Source: an uncultured Acidimicrobiales bacterium
Lineage (GTDB): Bacteria > Actinomycetota > Acidimicrobiia > Acidimicrobiales > SHLQ01
Direction of reading: 5' to 3'
DNA length: 50,473 nucleotides
Assembly: GCA_937922235.1 (NCBI GenBank)
Contig: CAKZVC010000060.1
Span: 1 to 50,473, forward strand
This document shows, piece after piece, positions 1 to 8,383 of this stretch. Below the pieces are notes generated by a model. The model made no database searches. It saw only the letters and a list, made by a program, of their open reading frames with translations, and had not been told where the DNA came from. A program made the position numbers and the translations under genes. Numbering within the stretch: the first letter of the stretch is position 1; the number at the start of each line of letters is the position of its first letter.

Positions 1-600
1 GTCGGCCCCGGCGCCTGGCTCAAGGCCCGAGACGGTCAGGCCATCGGCGTCGACCGGTAATCCAGTCGCCTCGGCATCAGCTATCAGTGCGTTGCGCTGC
101 GCTTCCGTTGGCACGGTGCCGGCGAGCACGATCGAGTCGCCATTGGAGTTCACCGTGGCATCAACAACGCCCAGCGCCACGACGGGGGCTGCGGCTGCGG
201 TTGCGGTGACCCAGACATCGTTGATATCGCCGTCCTGTTCGGCGTCATCGTCATCACGCTCGTCAGCTTGAAGGATTCGCTCGATCTCGACCGCAGTAAC
301 TCCGGCGGGAAGGCCAGGCACGCCAGCTTCCTTATCCGACACCTCGAGGTGTCGGAACTCTGCATCGAAATCGAGACCGGAGGTCTCGATGCCGTTCGCC
401 TCAAGCACCTGCATGGCTCGTTCTTCGATGTCTCCCTGGATGTGAAGGATGGACAGGATTCCAGCGAGAAGAATGGCGAGCAGCGCCAACAACGGCGCTA
501 GCCACCGAAGTAATCGTCTTCTCCCCGCCCAAGAAGCTTCTTCTCGCAGCGCCGAACGTTTCCATGTGACACGTTCGTACTGCGCAACATCTGCGTCCAT
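1..600 (-). CDS. Membrane-anchored protein with BON-like segment, C-terminus cut by window edge
   Basis: The reading frame is open from an ATG at 600 to the first base of the window, giving 200 residues with no stop, so the C-terminus lies outside. Residues 1-30 are basic and cytosolic-looking. A hydrophobic segment at about 33-55 (LLRWLAPLLALLAILLAGIL) predicts one membrane anchor, and the rest is an acidic external part. Near residue 160 the pattern GTVPTEAQRNAL resembles the BON-domain repeat, a putative phospholipid or envelope-binding fold. The downstream-in-genome neighbour at 743-1624 on the same strand also has a membrane anchor and a BON-like repeat, plus an OmpA domain, so the two probably work together in the envelope. 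No exact function is assignable. The start is the only ATG that places the basic stretch before the membrane segment. Confidence 0.7.
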   Translation of the reverse strand, partial: MDADVAQYERVTWKRSALREEASWAGRRRLLRWLAPLLALLAILLAGILSILHIQGDIEERAMQVLEANGIETSGLDFDAEFRHLEVSDKEAGVPGLPAGVTAVEIERILQADERDDDDAEQDGDINDVWVTATAAAAPVVALGVVDATVNSNGDSIVLAGTVPTEAQRNALIADAEATGLPVDADGLTVSGLEPGAGAD

Positions 601-742
601 ACGATCTCCCTTGTGAGGTCCGCCATTGGCGAGTCTTCAGCACGAGGAAAGGCAACGCAAAATGTTTTGCCTATTTTGGGTGCGTTAACGCGTCAACCAC
701 GGACAGTTTCGCCCCACCGGAAGCGATCATAGGCACACCGAG

Positions 743-1624
743 CTATTGCACGACAAATTCGATCCGTCGGTTGGTCGCTCGTCCCTCGGCGGTGATGTTC
801 GGAGCGATCGGGTTCGATTCTCCGAAGCCAACAGCCGTCAGTCGATTCATATCGACCCCACGCTGGCCAAGGGCGGTTACGACCGCCTCGGCACGCTGCT
901 GGCTCAGCACCTGATTGGCTGTTTCGTCGCCGTCGGAATCGGTGTGACCGTGGACTTCGACGAGGAGTCCTGGCGATTGATTGAGGATGCGAGCGACCGT
1001 GTCGATCGTGACCGCTCCCTCGGCAGTAACCGAGGTGGCGCCGGTATCGAAGGTGATGAGGCCAGCTGACGCGAGTTGTTCGGAGACCCCTCCGACACCG
1101 CCCACGGCAACGGTTGCCTCGTTGGTCGGGGCGACATCGATTGCGCCACCCGCAACGACGACCCGATTGTCGACTCGCTGTGTGCCTTCGACCGACCGGG
1201 CAACCGCTCCGACCGATGCTGCGTCAAACGCGTCGTCGACTGTTCCTTCGATCACGATCGTGTCGTTCTGCTCGGAGATGATCAGGGCCCCAAACCCAGC
1301 GCGAAGTTCGGCTTCCTGCACTCGGCGGGCCAGATCAGTTTGCTCGATTACCTGGTTCTCCTGATCGAGAAGCGCGGCGTCGTCCGTGGTGTCGCTTGAC
1401 GACCCCGATCGGAATGCCATCCCGATGAGGAACACCGCAACGAGGAATAGCAACAGCGGTACGAGGAACCGTGGGTCGGTCCACGATCCGTTGTTGCTCG
1501 CGGGTGTTGGGCGTGGCGATCTCGGGCGCCGACCAGGGCCAGGAGGGCGTCGGTCAAGGTCGTCGAGATCGAGGATGTCGATGTCGTCGTACATGCCAAG
1601 ATCGTTTGGAGGTCGGACAGACAT
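743..1624 (-). CDS. OmpA-family protein with BON-like domain and N-terminal membrane anchor
   Basis: The 293-residue protein has an acidic, proline/arginine-rich cytosolic N-terminus, a single membrane helix at about 53-71 (FLVPLLLFLVAVFLIGMAF), a BON-like repeat (IVIEGTVDDAFDAASV) near 105-150, and a C-terminal OmpA peptidoglycan-binding domain at about 190-293. Signature pieces are LITFDTGA, VEVHGHTDSDG, QRAEAV and ATNRRIEF. In the family the conserved Asp and Arg of this domain bind meso-diaminopimelate in peptidoglycan. In an actinomycete this architecture suggests a wall-bound membrane protein, not an outer-membrane porin. I chose the ATG at 1624; a GTG 21 bases upstream would add seven residues. 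It lies in the same orientation as the 1-600 gene, 142 bases away, and divergent from the Clp-N protein. Confidence 0.85.
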   Translation of the reverse strand: MSVRPPNDLGMYDDIDILDLDDLDRRPPGPGRRPRSPRPTPASNNGSWTDPRFLVPLLLFLVAVFLIGMAFRSGSSSDTTDDAALLDQENQVIEQTDLARRVQEAELRAGFGALIISEQNDTIVIEGTVDDAFDAASVGAVARSVEGTQRVDNRVVVAGGAIDVAPTNEATVAVGGVGGVSEQLASAGLITFDTGATSVTAEGAVTIDTVARILNQSPGLLVEVHGHTDSDGDETANQVLSQQRAEAVVTALGQRGVDMNRLTAVGFGESNPIAPNITAEGRATNRRIEFVVQ

Positions 1625-1802
1625 AGCTCCAACGTACGCGAACACGGGCTACTGGCGGGGGAATCACACCGAGTGGCGTCGCGCCAGGAATGAATTGCCC
1701 GGGTTTGGGCATGCCGGATAGGCCGTCTGGTCCAACCTCTTGGGCAATCGGGATCGATAGGCCGTTCACCTCTTCTCCCATCGCTGTTTGCCTTCTACCT
1801 TC

Positions 1803-3286
<1,484 letters not shown>

Positions 3287-3331
3287 AGCGATCGATCGCA
3301 CGAACTACACAAGAAGTACAGGGGAAAGCAC

Positions 3332-3688
3332 ATGGCGAAGGTAACGATCTATCACAACCCTCATTGAGGCTCGTCCAAAAATGCCTTAGCGGTCGCTGAG
3401 GATCTGGGCGTTGATCACGATGTTGTGCTCTACATCAAAGAGCCACCGGATCAAAAAGCCCTCGAGAAGATCGTTGCCGGTCTAGAAGATCCAGTGGAAG
3501 ATCTGGTTCGCAAAGATTCCAAGTTCAAGAAGCTCGAGCTAAACCCGGACGACTTTGTCGATAACCCCACGGCGGTTGTCGACATCTTGGTCAAACACAA
3601 GCAGCTTCTCCAGCGTCCGGTAGTCGTGAAGGGCAAGAAGGCGATCATTGGCCGCCCGAAGTCACGGATTGTCGACTTTTTGAGCTAG
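3332..3688 (+). CDS. ArsC-like thiol reductase with in-frame TGA at the catalytic position: candidate selenoprotein
   Basis: Reading from the ATG at 3332 (preceded by AGGGGAAAG) through an in-frame TGA at 3365-3367 to the TAG at 3686-3688 gives 118 residues. They align along their whole length with the small ArsC (arsenate reductase, glutaredoxin type) family. The start reads MAKVTIYHNPH-U-GSSKNAL. E. coli plasmid ArsC has its nucleophile Cys12 in HNPACGTS, so the TGA falls exactly on residue 12. The three family arginines are present in VRKD, QRPVVV and GRPKSR. The frame stays open and conserved on both sides, which a random nonsense mutation or pseudogene would not explain. A SECIS-like hairpin follows at 3384-3401. 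The substrate may be arsenate or another oxidant; many ArsC-like (YffB/Spx-like) proteins do not reduce arsenate. Conventional calling would start at a GTG at 3425 and lose the active site. sel genes are not in the window. Confidence 0.85.
3384..3401 (+). promoter_or_regulatory. Bacterial SECIS-like hairpin downstream of the TGA
   Basis: The RNA CCUUAGC (3384-3390) pairs over seven positions, with one G-U, with GCUGAGG (3395-3401) around the tetraloop GGUC (3391-3394). The loop begins 23 bases after the TGA. Known bacterial SECIS elements have a short apical loop with a G among its first two bases, placed roughly 16-37 bases after the UGA. The E. coli fdhF element also exposes GGUC in its loop. 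The stem is inside the coding region, as required for SelB-dependent decoding. Confidence 0.75.
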
Positions 3689-3745
3689 ATCTCCACACGG
3701 GTTCGTCCCGCCCGCTTTTGCGAGCTCGAGGAACCTGACCTACAA

Positions 3746-4567
3746 ATGTGCCTGATGAGGGCCTGGGGGAGAGCAGTAACCGTTCCAGTTGTCGCCATCG
3801 CGCTCTGGCTCCTGGCGAGCTGTTCGCCGGAGTCTGACGTGGTGCGAATCACGGGTACGGCCGAGACTGCAGCGCTTGCTGACGCGGCACCAACGACGGT
3901 TAGCGAGCCTGTTCCGGTCACGGTTGAAGTAACTGTGGATGCGGTGGATCCGTCGAGCACCGCGCCACTTGAGGCACCCGTCATCGACGAGCCGACGCTT
4001 GCCGATACGACCACGACGTCATCGTCAACCTCGACATCAACGTCGACCGCCGCGTCAACGACCAGCAGCTCTGCACCCGAGCCGGCGCCAGCGACCACGA
4101 CGGCAGCCCCCGAGGCGAGCAACGCGCCGTTGTCGCTTGGTCAGCAGGCGCTTCGGCGGGTGGCCTATCCGTGGCGCAGCCAGTTCCCTGAGTGGGAGAT
4201 TGTGTTCCGCGGGCCTCGTAGCGGCATCCGTGCTTTGACGTACCCAGAAGAACAGCGCGTCGAGATCTTCATTCGGCCGTCCGACACCGCTGCGAGCTTG
4301 CACCGAGTGTTTGCTCACGAGCTCGGACATGTCATCGACGTCGAGTTGAACTCTTCAGCCGACCGTGACCGGTGGATGGCTCAGCGAGGCATTCCGTCAA
4401 GTGCCCCATGGTGGCCAAGTGCCGAGTCTCCCGATTTTGCAACCGGGGCAGGCGATTTTGCCGAAGCGTTCGCCGTCTGGGAGACCGGAGTGACGACTCG
4501 ATCGTCAGTCGGCCGTCAACCCACCGCAGAAGACCTAGCTCTCCTAAGAGAACTCAGCCAGGGATAA
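3746..4567 (+). CDS. Secreted lipoprotein with zincin (HExxH) metalloprotease-like domain
   Basis: A lipoprotein signal peptide (hydrophobic core VPVVAIALWLL, lipobox LLASC, lipidated Cys26 if started here, or Cys23 from the ATG at 3755) is followed by a Thr/Ser/Ala-rich linker to about residue 125, including TTTSSSTSTSTSTAAS. The C-terminal ~145 residues contain HELGH (His191, Glu192, His195) and a downstream GDFAEAF with Glu240 as the likely third ligand, a gluzincin-like arrangement. Family members with this motif are zinc peptidases, and the substrate here is unknown. The long low-complexity linker probably spans the cell wall. It is convergent with the short gene at 4574-4786, with only six bases between stops. 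Confidence 0.75.
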   Translation: MCLMRAWGRAVTVPVVAIALWLLASCSPESDVVRITGTAETAALADAAPTTVSEPVPVTVEVTVDAVDPSSTAPLEAPVIDEPTLADTTTTSSSTSTSTSTAASTTSSSAPEPAPATTTAAPEASNAPLSLGQQALRRVAYPWRSQFPEWEIVFRGPRSGIRALTYPEEQRVEIFIRPSDTAASLHRVFAHELGHVIDVELNSSADRDRWMAQRGIPSSAPWWPSAESPDFATGAGDFAEAFAVWETGVTTRSSVGRQPTAEDLALLRELSQG

Positions 4568-4573
4568 GGCGCT

Positions 4574-4786
4574 CTAGGCGATTGGACCGAGGGGGTCGAA
4601 GTCGTCGTCATCGTCGAACAGGCTGTCGAGCCATGCTCGGCCTGCTGACGGGTGGTAACGGTAGCGGCGGCGGCGACGTTCGGTGTCGAGGTCAACGACG
4701 TTCGTCTCTTCACGTTCAAGCGTCGCTACGTCGGCGTCGTCGATGAGATCCGAGCCGGCCGGGACAAGGTGAAGGTGTCGTTCCAT
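4574..4786 (-). CDS. Small acidic protein of unknown function
   Basis: This 70-residue frame begins MERHLHLVPAGSDLIDD, has a basic cluster (TERRRRRYRYHP) and ends with an acidic run (FDDDDDFDPLGP). No domain is recognised. The ATG at 4786 is preferred; the frame extends upstream to 4897, but that part overlaps the start of the glycosylase gene and looks non-coding. The charged, low-complexity composition fits a small actinobacterial housekeeping-associated protein or a spurious frame. It sits between two convergently or divergently arranged genes without obvious functional linkage. Confidence 0.45.
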   Translation of the reverse strand: MERHLHLVPAGSDLIDDADVATLEREETNVVDLDTERRRRRYRYHPSAGRAWLDSLFDDDDDFDPLGPIA

Positions 4787-4883
4787 ACAACTTGTATCGG
4801 CAAGCACTTCGACTTTCTGAAGCAGAGGCTGATGAACTAGGCATTCGGCATAGGCCGGCCAGACTACGGAGCTCGAAAACCCT

Positions 4884-5501
4884 ATGAATTCAGGCAAAAC
4901 CGGTGCTGAGCCGAAGCGGTGCGGATGGCCTACAGGCCACGATGACTACCTCGCCTATCACGATTGGGAGTGGGGTCGGCCAACGACGAGCGACCATTTG
5001 TTGTTCGAAAAGATCTGCCTCGAGGGGTTCCAGTCGGGTCTTTCGTGGCTCACGATTTTGCGCAAGCGCGATCGGTTCCGCGAGGTGTTTGATGGCTTTG
5101 ATTTCGCGTCGGTTGCCAAGTTTGGCGAGTCTGATGTCGAGCGGCTGCTGACCGACACAGGCATTATCCGGCATCGAGGCAAGATCGAAGCGACGATCAA
5201 CAACGCCCAACGGGCGGTCGAGATGATGGATACCGAGGGGTCCATCGTCGATTGGATCTGGGAGTGGGCGGTCGAGGTTCCCGAGCGCGACGACGGCGGC
5301 ATTCCTGCCAAGACCGAGCGATCCGCGGCGCTGGCGAAAGAGCTCAAAAAGCGCGGATGGAAGTTCTTCGGCCCAACGACGGCCTATGCCTTCATGCAGT
5401 CAGAAGGTCTCACCAACGATCACGATGACGACTGCTTCGTGCATGCCGACTGCGAGAAGCTCCGGACAAAGTTTCTGGCTGGTCGTTCCCTACGGAACTA
5501 A
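4884..5501 (+). CDS. tag: DNA-3-methyladenine glycosylase I
   Basis: This base-excision repair enzyme removes 3-methyladenine from alkylated DNA. The 205 residues show the Tag signature throughout: RCGWPTG near residue 12, AYHDWEWGRP, FQSGLSWLTILRKR, GIIRHRGKIEATI, and the C-terminal zinc site NDHDDDCFVHADC. In the E. coli enzyme a zinc is held by Cys4, His17, His175 and Cys179, and the corresponding Cys13, His26 and the C-terminal His/Cys are all present. The N-terminus is about nine residues longer than in E. coli. The stop codon overlaps that of the convergent molybdopterin enzyme by four bases (5498-5501). Confidence 0.95.
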   Translation: MNSGKTGAEPKRCGWPTGHDDYLAYHDWEWGRPTTSDHLLFEKICLEGFQSGLSWLTILRKRDRFREVFDGFDFASVAKFGESDVERLLTDTGIIRHRGKIEATINNAQRAVEMMDTEGSIVDWIWEWAVEVPERDDGGIPAKTERSAALAKELKKRGWKFFGPTTAYAFMQSEGLTNDHDDDCFVHADCEKLRTKFLAGRSLRN

Positions 5502-7765
5502 CCGACGGGTTCGAGTTTGGCCGGGACGTGCTTGTGCCACGGCGTGCCCGCAATCGGGTCTTTCCAATCGAGGCTGGTGAGCTCGTTTGGGGCCACGCCG
5601 GTGATCTCGGGCTCGCCACCGGCAGGCGAGTAGCCAAGGCCCATGCCGTTCGGAAGCGATACATGTCCATCCTGCATGGTGTTGTTGACCTCGGCGACGG
5701 CAACGGCCGACCCGGCAGCTGTGGTGATCCGTACCCGGTCGCCCGATTCGACTCCGAGCGATGCCGCGTCGGCTTCGCTCAGGCGTAATGCGCCTTCAGC
5801 ATCCTTCTTTCGCCAGGAGGGGTCACGCATGATCGTGTTGGCCGTGAAGCCCCGGCGTTCGCCGGCCGACAGGACAAACGGAAAGTCGTCGGTTGTGAGG
5901 CGCACGTCGCTGGTGGTGAGGCTCGCCAGCTCGGCGAACATTTCGGGGATGTCGAGGTTGATCTTCTGGTCGGGCGTGCGCAACAGGTTGAACGAATCGC
6001 CGTGTTCATGGCGGGTAATCGGCACGCCATCGCGGTTCGCTATCAGGGCATCGAACAGCGCGTTGCCAAGGGCAGCATCCTCGCCGTCATAGCCTGCAGC
6101 CCGAACCTGCTCGGGGTACCGCATGGCAAGCTGCTGGGAGCTGAACCACATCGGCGCCGCCATCGCCATGCCGTCCGGCAACGTGCGGCCGATCGTCTCG
6201 TACAACACGACCGCACCGAGCGCACCGAGCATTGGCTTGTCGGCGGCCGCGGCCATGTAGGCGGCGGCGAACGCGTCGTAGCTCTCAGCTGCGGCTACTC
6301 GTAGCGGTTCGAGGTCGGCGTCGGTCACCAGCCCCATGGCCTTGGCCAAGCGGCTGTGAATCTCGGCTTCGGACAGCGTGCCCTCGAGTGGGTCGAGAAT
6401 TGGAGCTCGCATGGTCGAGTAGTTGGTTGGGAAGCCTGCGCTGAAGAAGGTCATCTCGGCCTTCTCATATTGGGAGGCAGCCGGCAATACGTAGTCGGCC
6501 TCGGCTGCAGTCTCGGTCATCACCACGTCGATCACGACCGACACATCGACCTCGCGCATGGCCTTTCGGAACGACGCAGAATCGGCAAGCGAATGGACGG
6601 GGTTGGCACTCTCGATGAACAGCGCCCGGCTGCGTTCGGGGTGGCCGCTCAGGATGCCTTCAGCGATGTCGTTGCACGGAACGAGGCCCGAGATAATAGC
6701 CGAGCCCGTCACCGGGTCAACGGGCTCGTTGCCAGACGCCCGGTAGTTGAACACGGGTACAAGCGACGTGTGGGCGGTCATTCCGCCTTCGACGCCGTAG
6801 CTCCCGAGGAGGGTGGACAGCGCCCGCTGGAGATACGAGATCAGCGTCGAGTGCGGCGCCATTTCGATGCCGAGGTCTTCGTAGATCGACACGCTTTTGG
6901 CCCGAGCGAGACGGCGCGCTACGCCGCGGACTTCGTCTTCGGTGATGCCAGCGCGTTCGGCGTAGTCAGCCACGGGCACCTCAGCAAATGCGGCGAGGGC
7001 TGCCTCGGTGCCAACGGCGTTCTCCGCAAGCCACTCGGTGGCGGTCAGGTCCTCCTCGACGAGCGCTCCAAGAATCGCTGCCATCAAGAATGCATCACCA
7101 CCCGGAGCGACCTGCAAGAAGTAGTCGGCGAGGTCGGCGGTCTCTGTTCGCCGAACGTCGATCACGACCATCGAGCGGTCATCGTCCGCGGCGATTTCTT
7201 TGAGGACGCGGCGCGTCTCGTCAAAGCCGTGGCTGTGCCAGGGGTTCTTGCCGAGGAACACGCTGACCTCGGCTTCGTGGAACTCGCCATGAGTGTGGGT
7301 GCCGTACATGCGGCCCTCGACCCACGCCTCACCGGTTTTCTCCTGCGCAAGTGCATTCGACTTGCGGGTAATGCCAAGTGCGGAACGGAGTGCGGCGCCA
7401 TAGGTGCCAACGAGGTGGTTGCCCTGGCCGCCACCGCCGTAGTACATGATCTTGCCGGGGCCGTGCGTTGCGTTCACGCCGAGCAAGGCTTCGCCAACCT
7501 CGGCGATTGCGGTATCCCAATCGAGCTCGATGTAGCTGCCATCGTCGAGCCGCTTCATCGGTGCGGTAATGCGAGTAGCAGCGTTCTGGTAGTGATTCAG
7601 GCGCAGTGCTTTCTCGCACGTGTAGCCCTTGGACGCCACGTGCGCCTTGTTGCCGCGCACCCTCGTGATCTGTCGTTCGTCGAGACGAACTTCAACCCCG
7701 CAGTTGTTGCTGCAGAGAATGCAGACGGTCTTGTGCCACTCAAGTGTTGGATCCGTGTCGCTCAT
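5498..7765 (-). CDS. Molybdopterin-dependent oxidoreductase (formate dehydrogenase/nitrate reductase-like catalytic subunit)
   Basis: The 755-residue protein belongs to the bis-MGD DMSO-reductase superfamily. It has an N-terminal [4Fe-4S] motif (Cys15, Cys18, Cys22, Cys50 in CILCSNNC...GYTC), then FdhA-like central pieces (MYYGGGGQGNHL, VFLGKNPWHSHG, VVIDVRRTETADLADYFLQVAPGGD) and a C-terminal MGD-binding domain (LSAGERR, LSEADAASLGVESGDRVRI, DGHVSLPNGMGLGY). I see no Cys, Ser or Sec where formate dehydrogenases place the Mo ligand: the aligned stretch reads LAQEKTGEAWVEGRMYG. The substrate is therefore open. No electron-transfer subunit or chaperone gene is adjacent. The absence of a Tat signal suggests a cytosolic enzyme. 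Confidence 0.88.
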   Translation of the reverse strand: MSDTDPTLEWHKTVCILCSNNCGVEVRLDERQITRVRGNKAHVASKGYTCEKALRLNHYQNAATRITAPMKRLDDGSYIELDWDTAIAEVGEALLGVNATHGPGKIMYYGGGGQGNHLVGTYGAALRSALGITRKSNALAQEKTGEAWVEGRMYGTHTHGEFHEAEVSVFLGKNPWHSHGFDETRRVLKEIAADDDRSMVVIDVRRTETADLADYFLQVAPGGDAFLMAAILGALVEEDLTATEWLAENAVGTEAALAAFAEVPVADYAERAGITEDEVRGVARRLARAKSVSIYEDLGIEMAPHSTLISYLQRALSTLLGSYGVEGGMTAHTSLVPVFNYRASGNEPVDPVTGSAIISGLVPCNDIAEGILSGHPERSRALFIESANPVHSLADSASFRKAMREVDVSVVIDVVMTETAAEADYVLPAASQYEKAEMTFFSAGFPTNYSTMRAPILDPLEGTLSEAEIHSRLAKAMGLVTDADLEPLRVAAAESYDAFAAAYMAAAADKPMLGALGAVVLYETIGRTLPDGMAMAAPMWFSSQQLAMRYPEQVRAAGYDGEDAALGNALFDALIANRDGVPITRHEHGDSFNLLRTPDQKINLDIPEMFAELASLTTSDVRLTTDDFPFVLSAGERRGFTANTIMRDPSWRKKDAEGALRLSEADAASLGVESGDRVRITTAAGSAVAVAEVNNTMQDGHVSLPNGMGLGYSPAGGEPEITGVAPNELTSLDWKDPIAGTPWHKHVPAKLEPVG

Positions 7766-7830
7766 GTACCGACGGTATTTGGTTTTGGCGCCGCGTGCGA
7801 GGAAAAGCGCGGCAAGCTGGGGGAATGAAG

Positions 7831-8310
7831 ATGTCTGATACCCCCTCGGTCATGGTCGAGACCGTCATCAAGGCCGATTCCGACCGCGTGTACGAGCTCG
7901 TCAGCGACCTCGACGCGATGGCCAGCTTCGGAACCGAGTTCCAGACGGGCGAATGGTCGTCCGGTCGGCCCGGCACGGTTGGTGCGACCTTCCTTGGACG
8001 CCAACGATTGGGTGATTCCGAATGGGAGACCACATCGACAGTCACCAAGGCCGATAGGGGGCGCACGTTCGAATGGGTTGTCGGTGATGTCGACAACCAC
8101 ACCGCAACCTGGACGGTGAACATTCGCACCGTGCCGAACGGAACTGAAGTTCGCTACGAGTTCGTTCACGGACCGGGTCCGTCGGGGCTACGTGACCGCA
8201 TCGAGCGTCACCCTGACGACGAGAGCAAGTTCATCGAAGGCCGCCTCGAAATGCTTCAGCAAAACATGATCAAGACGCTCGAGGGCATCCGTCGCCGCAC
8301 CGCCCGTTAG
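7831..8310 (+). CDS. SRPBCC-family (START-like) protein
   Basis: The 159 residues show the polyketide cyclase/dehydrase-like START fold: VMVETVIKADSDRVYELVSDLDAM at the N-terminus, FLGRQRLGDSEWETTSTVTKAD, FEWVVGD, TATWTVNI, VRYEFVHGPGPSG, and a long C-terminal helix (FIEGRLEMLQQNMIKTLEGI). Such proteins bind hydrophobic ligands or act as coenzyme-Q/polyketide helpers; nothing here fixes a ligand. The start at 7831 gives six bases of spacing from GGGGGA, while the ATG at 7825 is too close. It is divergent from the molybdopterin gene and convergent with the HupE-like gene, with a long palindrome in between. Confidence 0.8.
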   Translation: MSDTPSVMVETVIKADSDRVYELVSDLDAMASFGTEFQTGEWSSGRPGTVGATFLGRQRLGDSEWETTSTVTKADRGRTFEWVVGDVDNHTATWTVNIRTVPNGTEVRYEFVHGPGPSGLRDRIERHPDDESKFIEGRLEMLQQNMIKTLEGIRRRTAR

Positions 8311-8337
8311 AAGCGCGAAAGCTTCCAAGTTCGCATG

Positions 8338-8376
8338 CGAGTGGCGGATTAGGGACCGTCCCTAATCCGCCACTCG
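8338..8376. repeat. Perfect 39-base palindrome (18-base arms, 3-base centre)
   Basis: The arm CGAGTGGCGGATTAGGGA (8338-8355) is repeated exactly as its reverse complement at 8359-8376 around CCG. It lies between the convergent SRPBCC and HupE-like genes, so it could act as a bidirectional transcription terminator, although no T-tract flanks it. The length and perfection are also compatible with a REP/MITE-like dispersed element. Confidence 0.85.
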
Positions 8377-8383
8377 ATGATAC

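Noticed and set aside
808..822. tRNA T-loop-like GGTTCGATTC
   Set aside because: It lies in the OmpA coding region and no acceptor or anticodon arm can be formed around it.
3288..3299. Palindrome GCGATCGATCGC after the PII gene as terminator
   Set aside because: It is self-complementary without a loop and has no T-tract; more likely a chance or methylation-type palindrome.
3332..3424. Reading the TGA at 3365 as an ordinary stop and the gene as a pseudogene or 87-residue protein from GTG 3425
   Set aside because: Both sides of the TGA match ArsC in one frame, the TGA is exactly at the catalytic Cys, other key residues are kept and a SECIS-like hairpin follows. Sequencing error remains possible and is listed as a refutation test.
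6356..7828. A 490-codon plus-strand frame opposite the molybdopterin enzyme
   Set aside because: The minus strand encodes the Fe-S and MGD motifs; the plus frame is a composition shadow.
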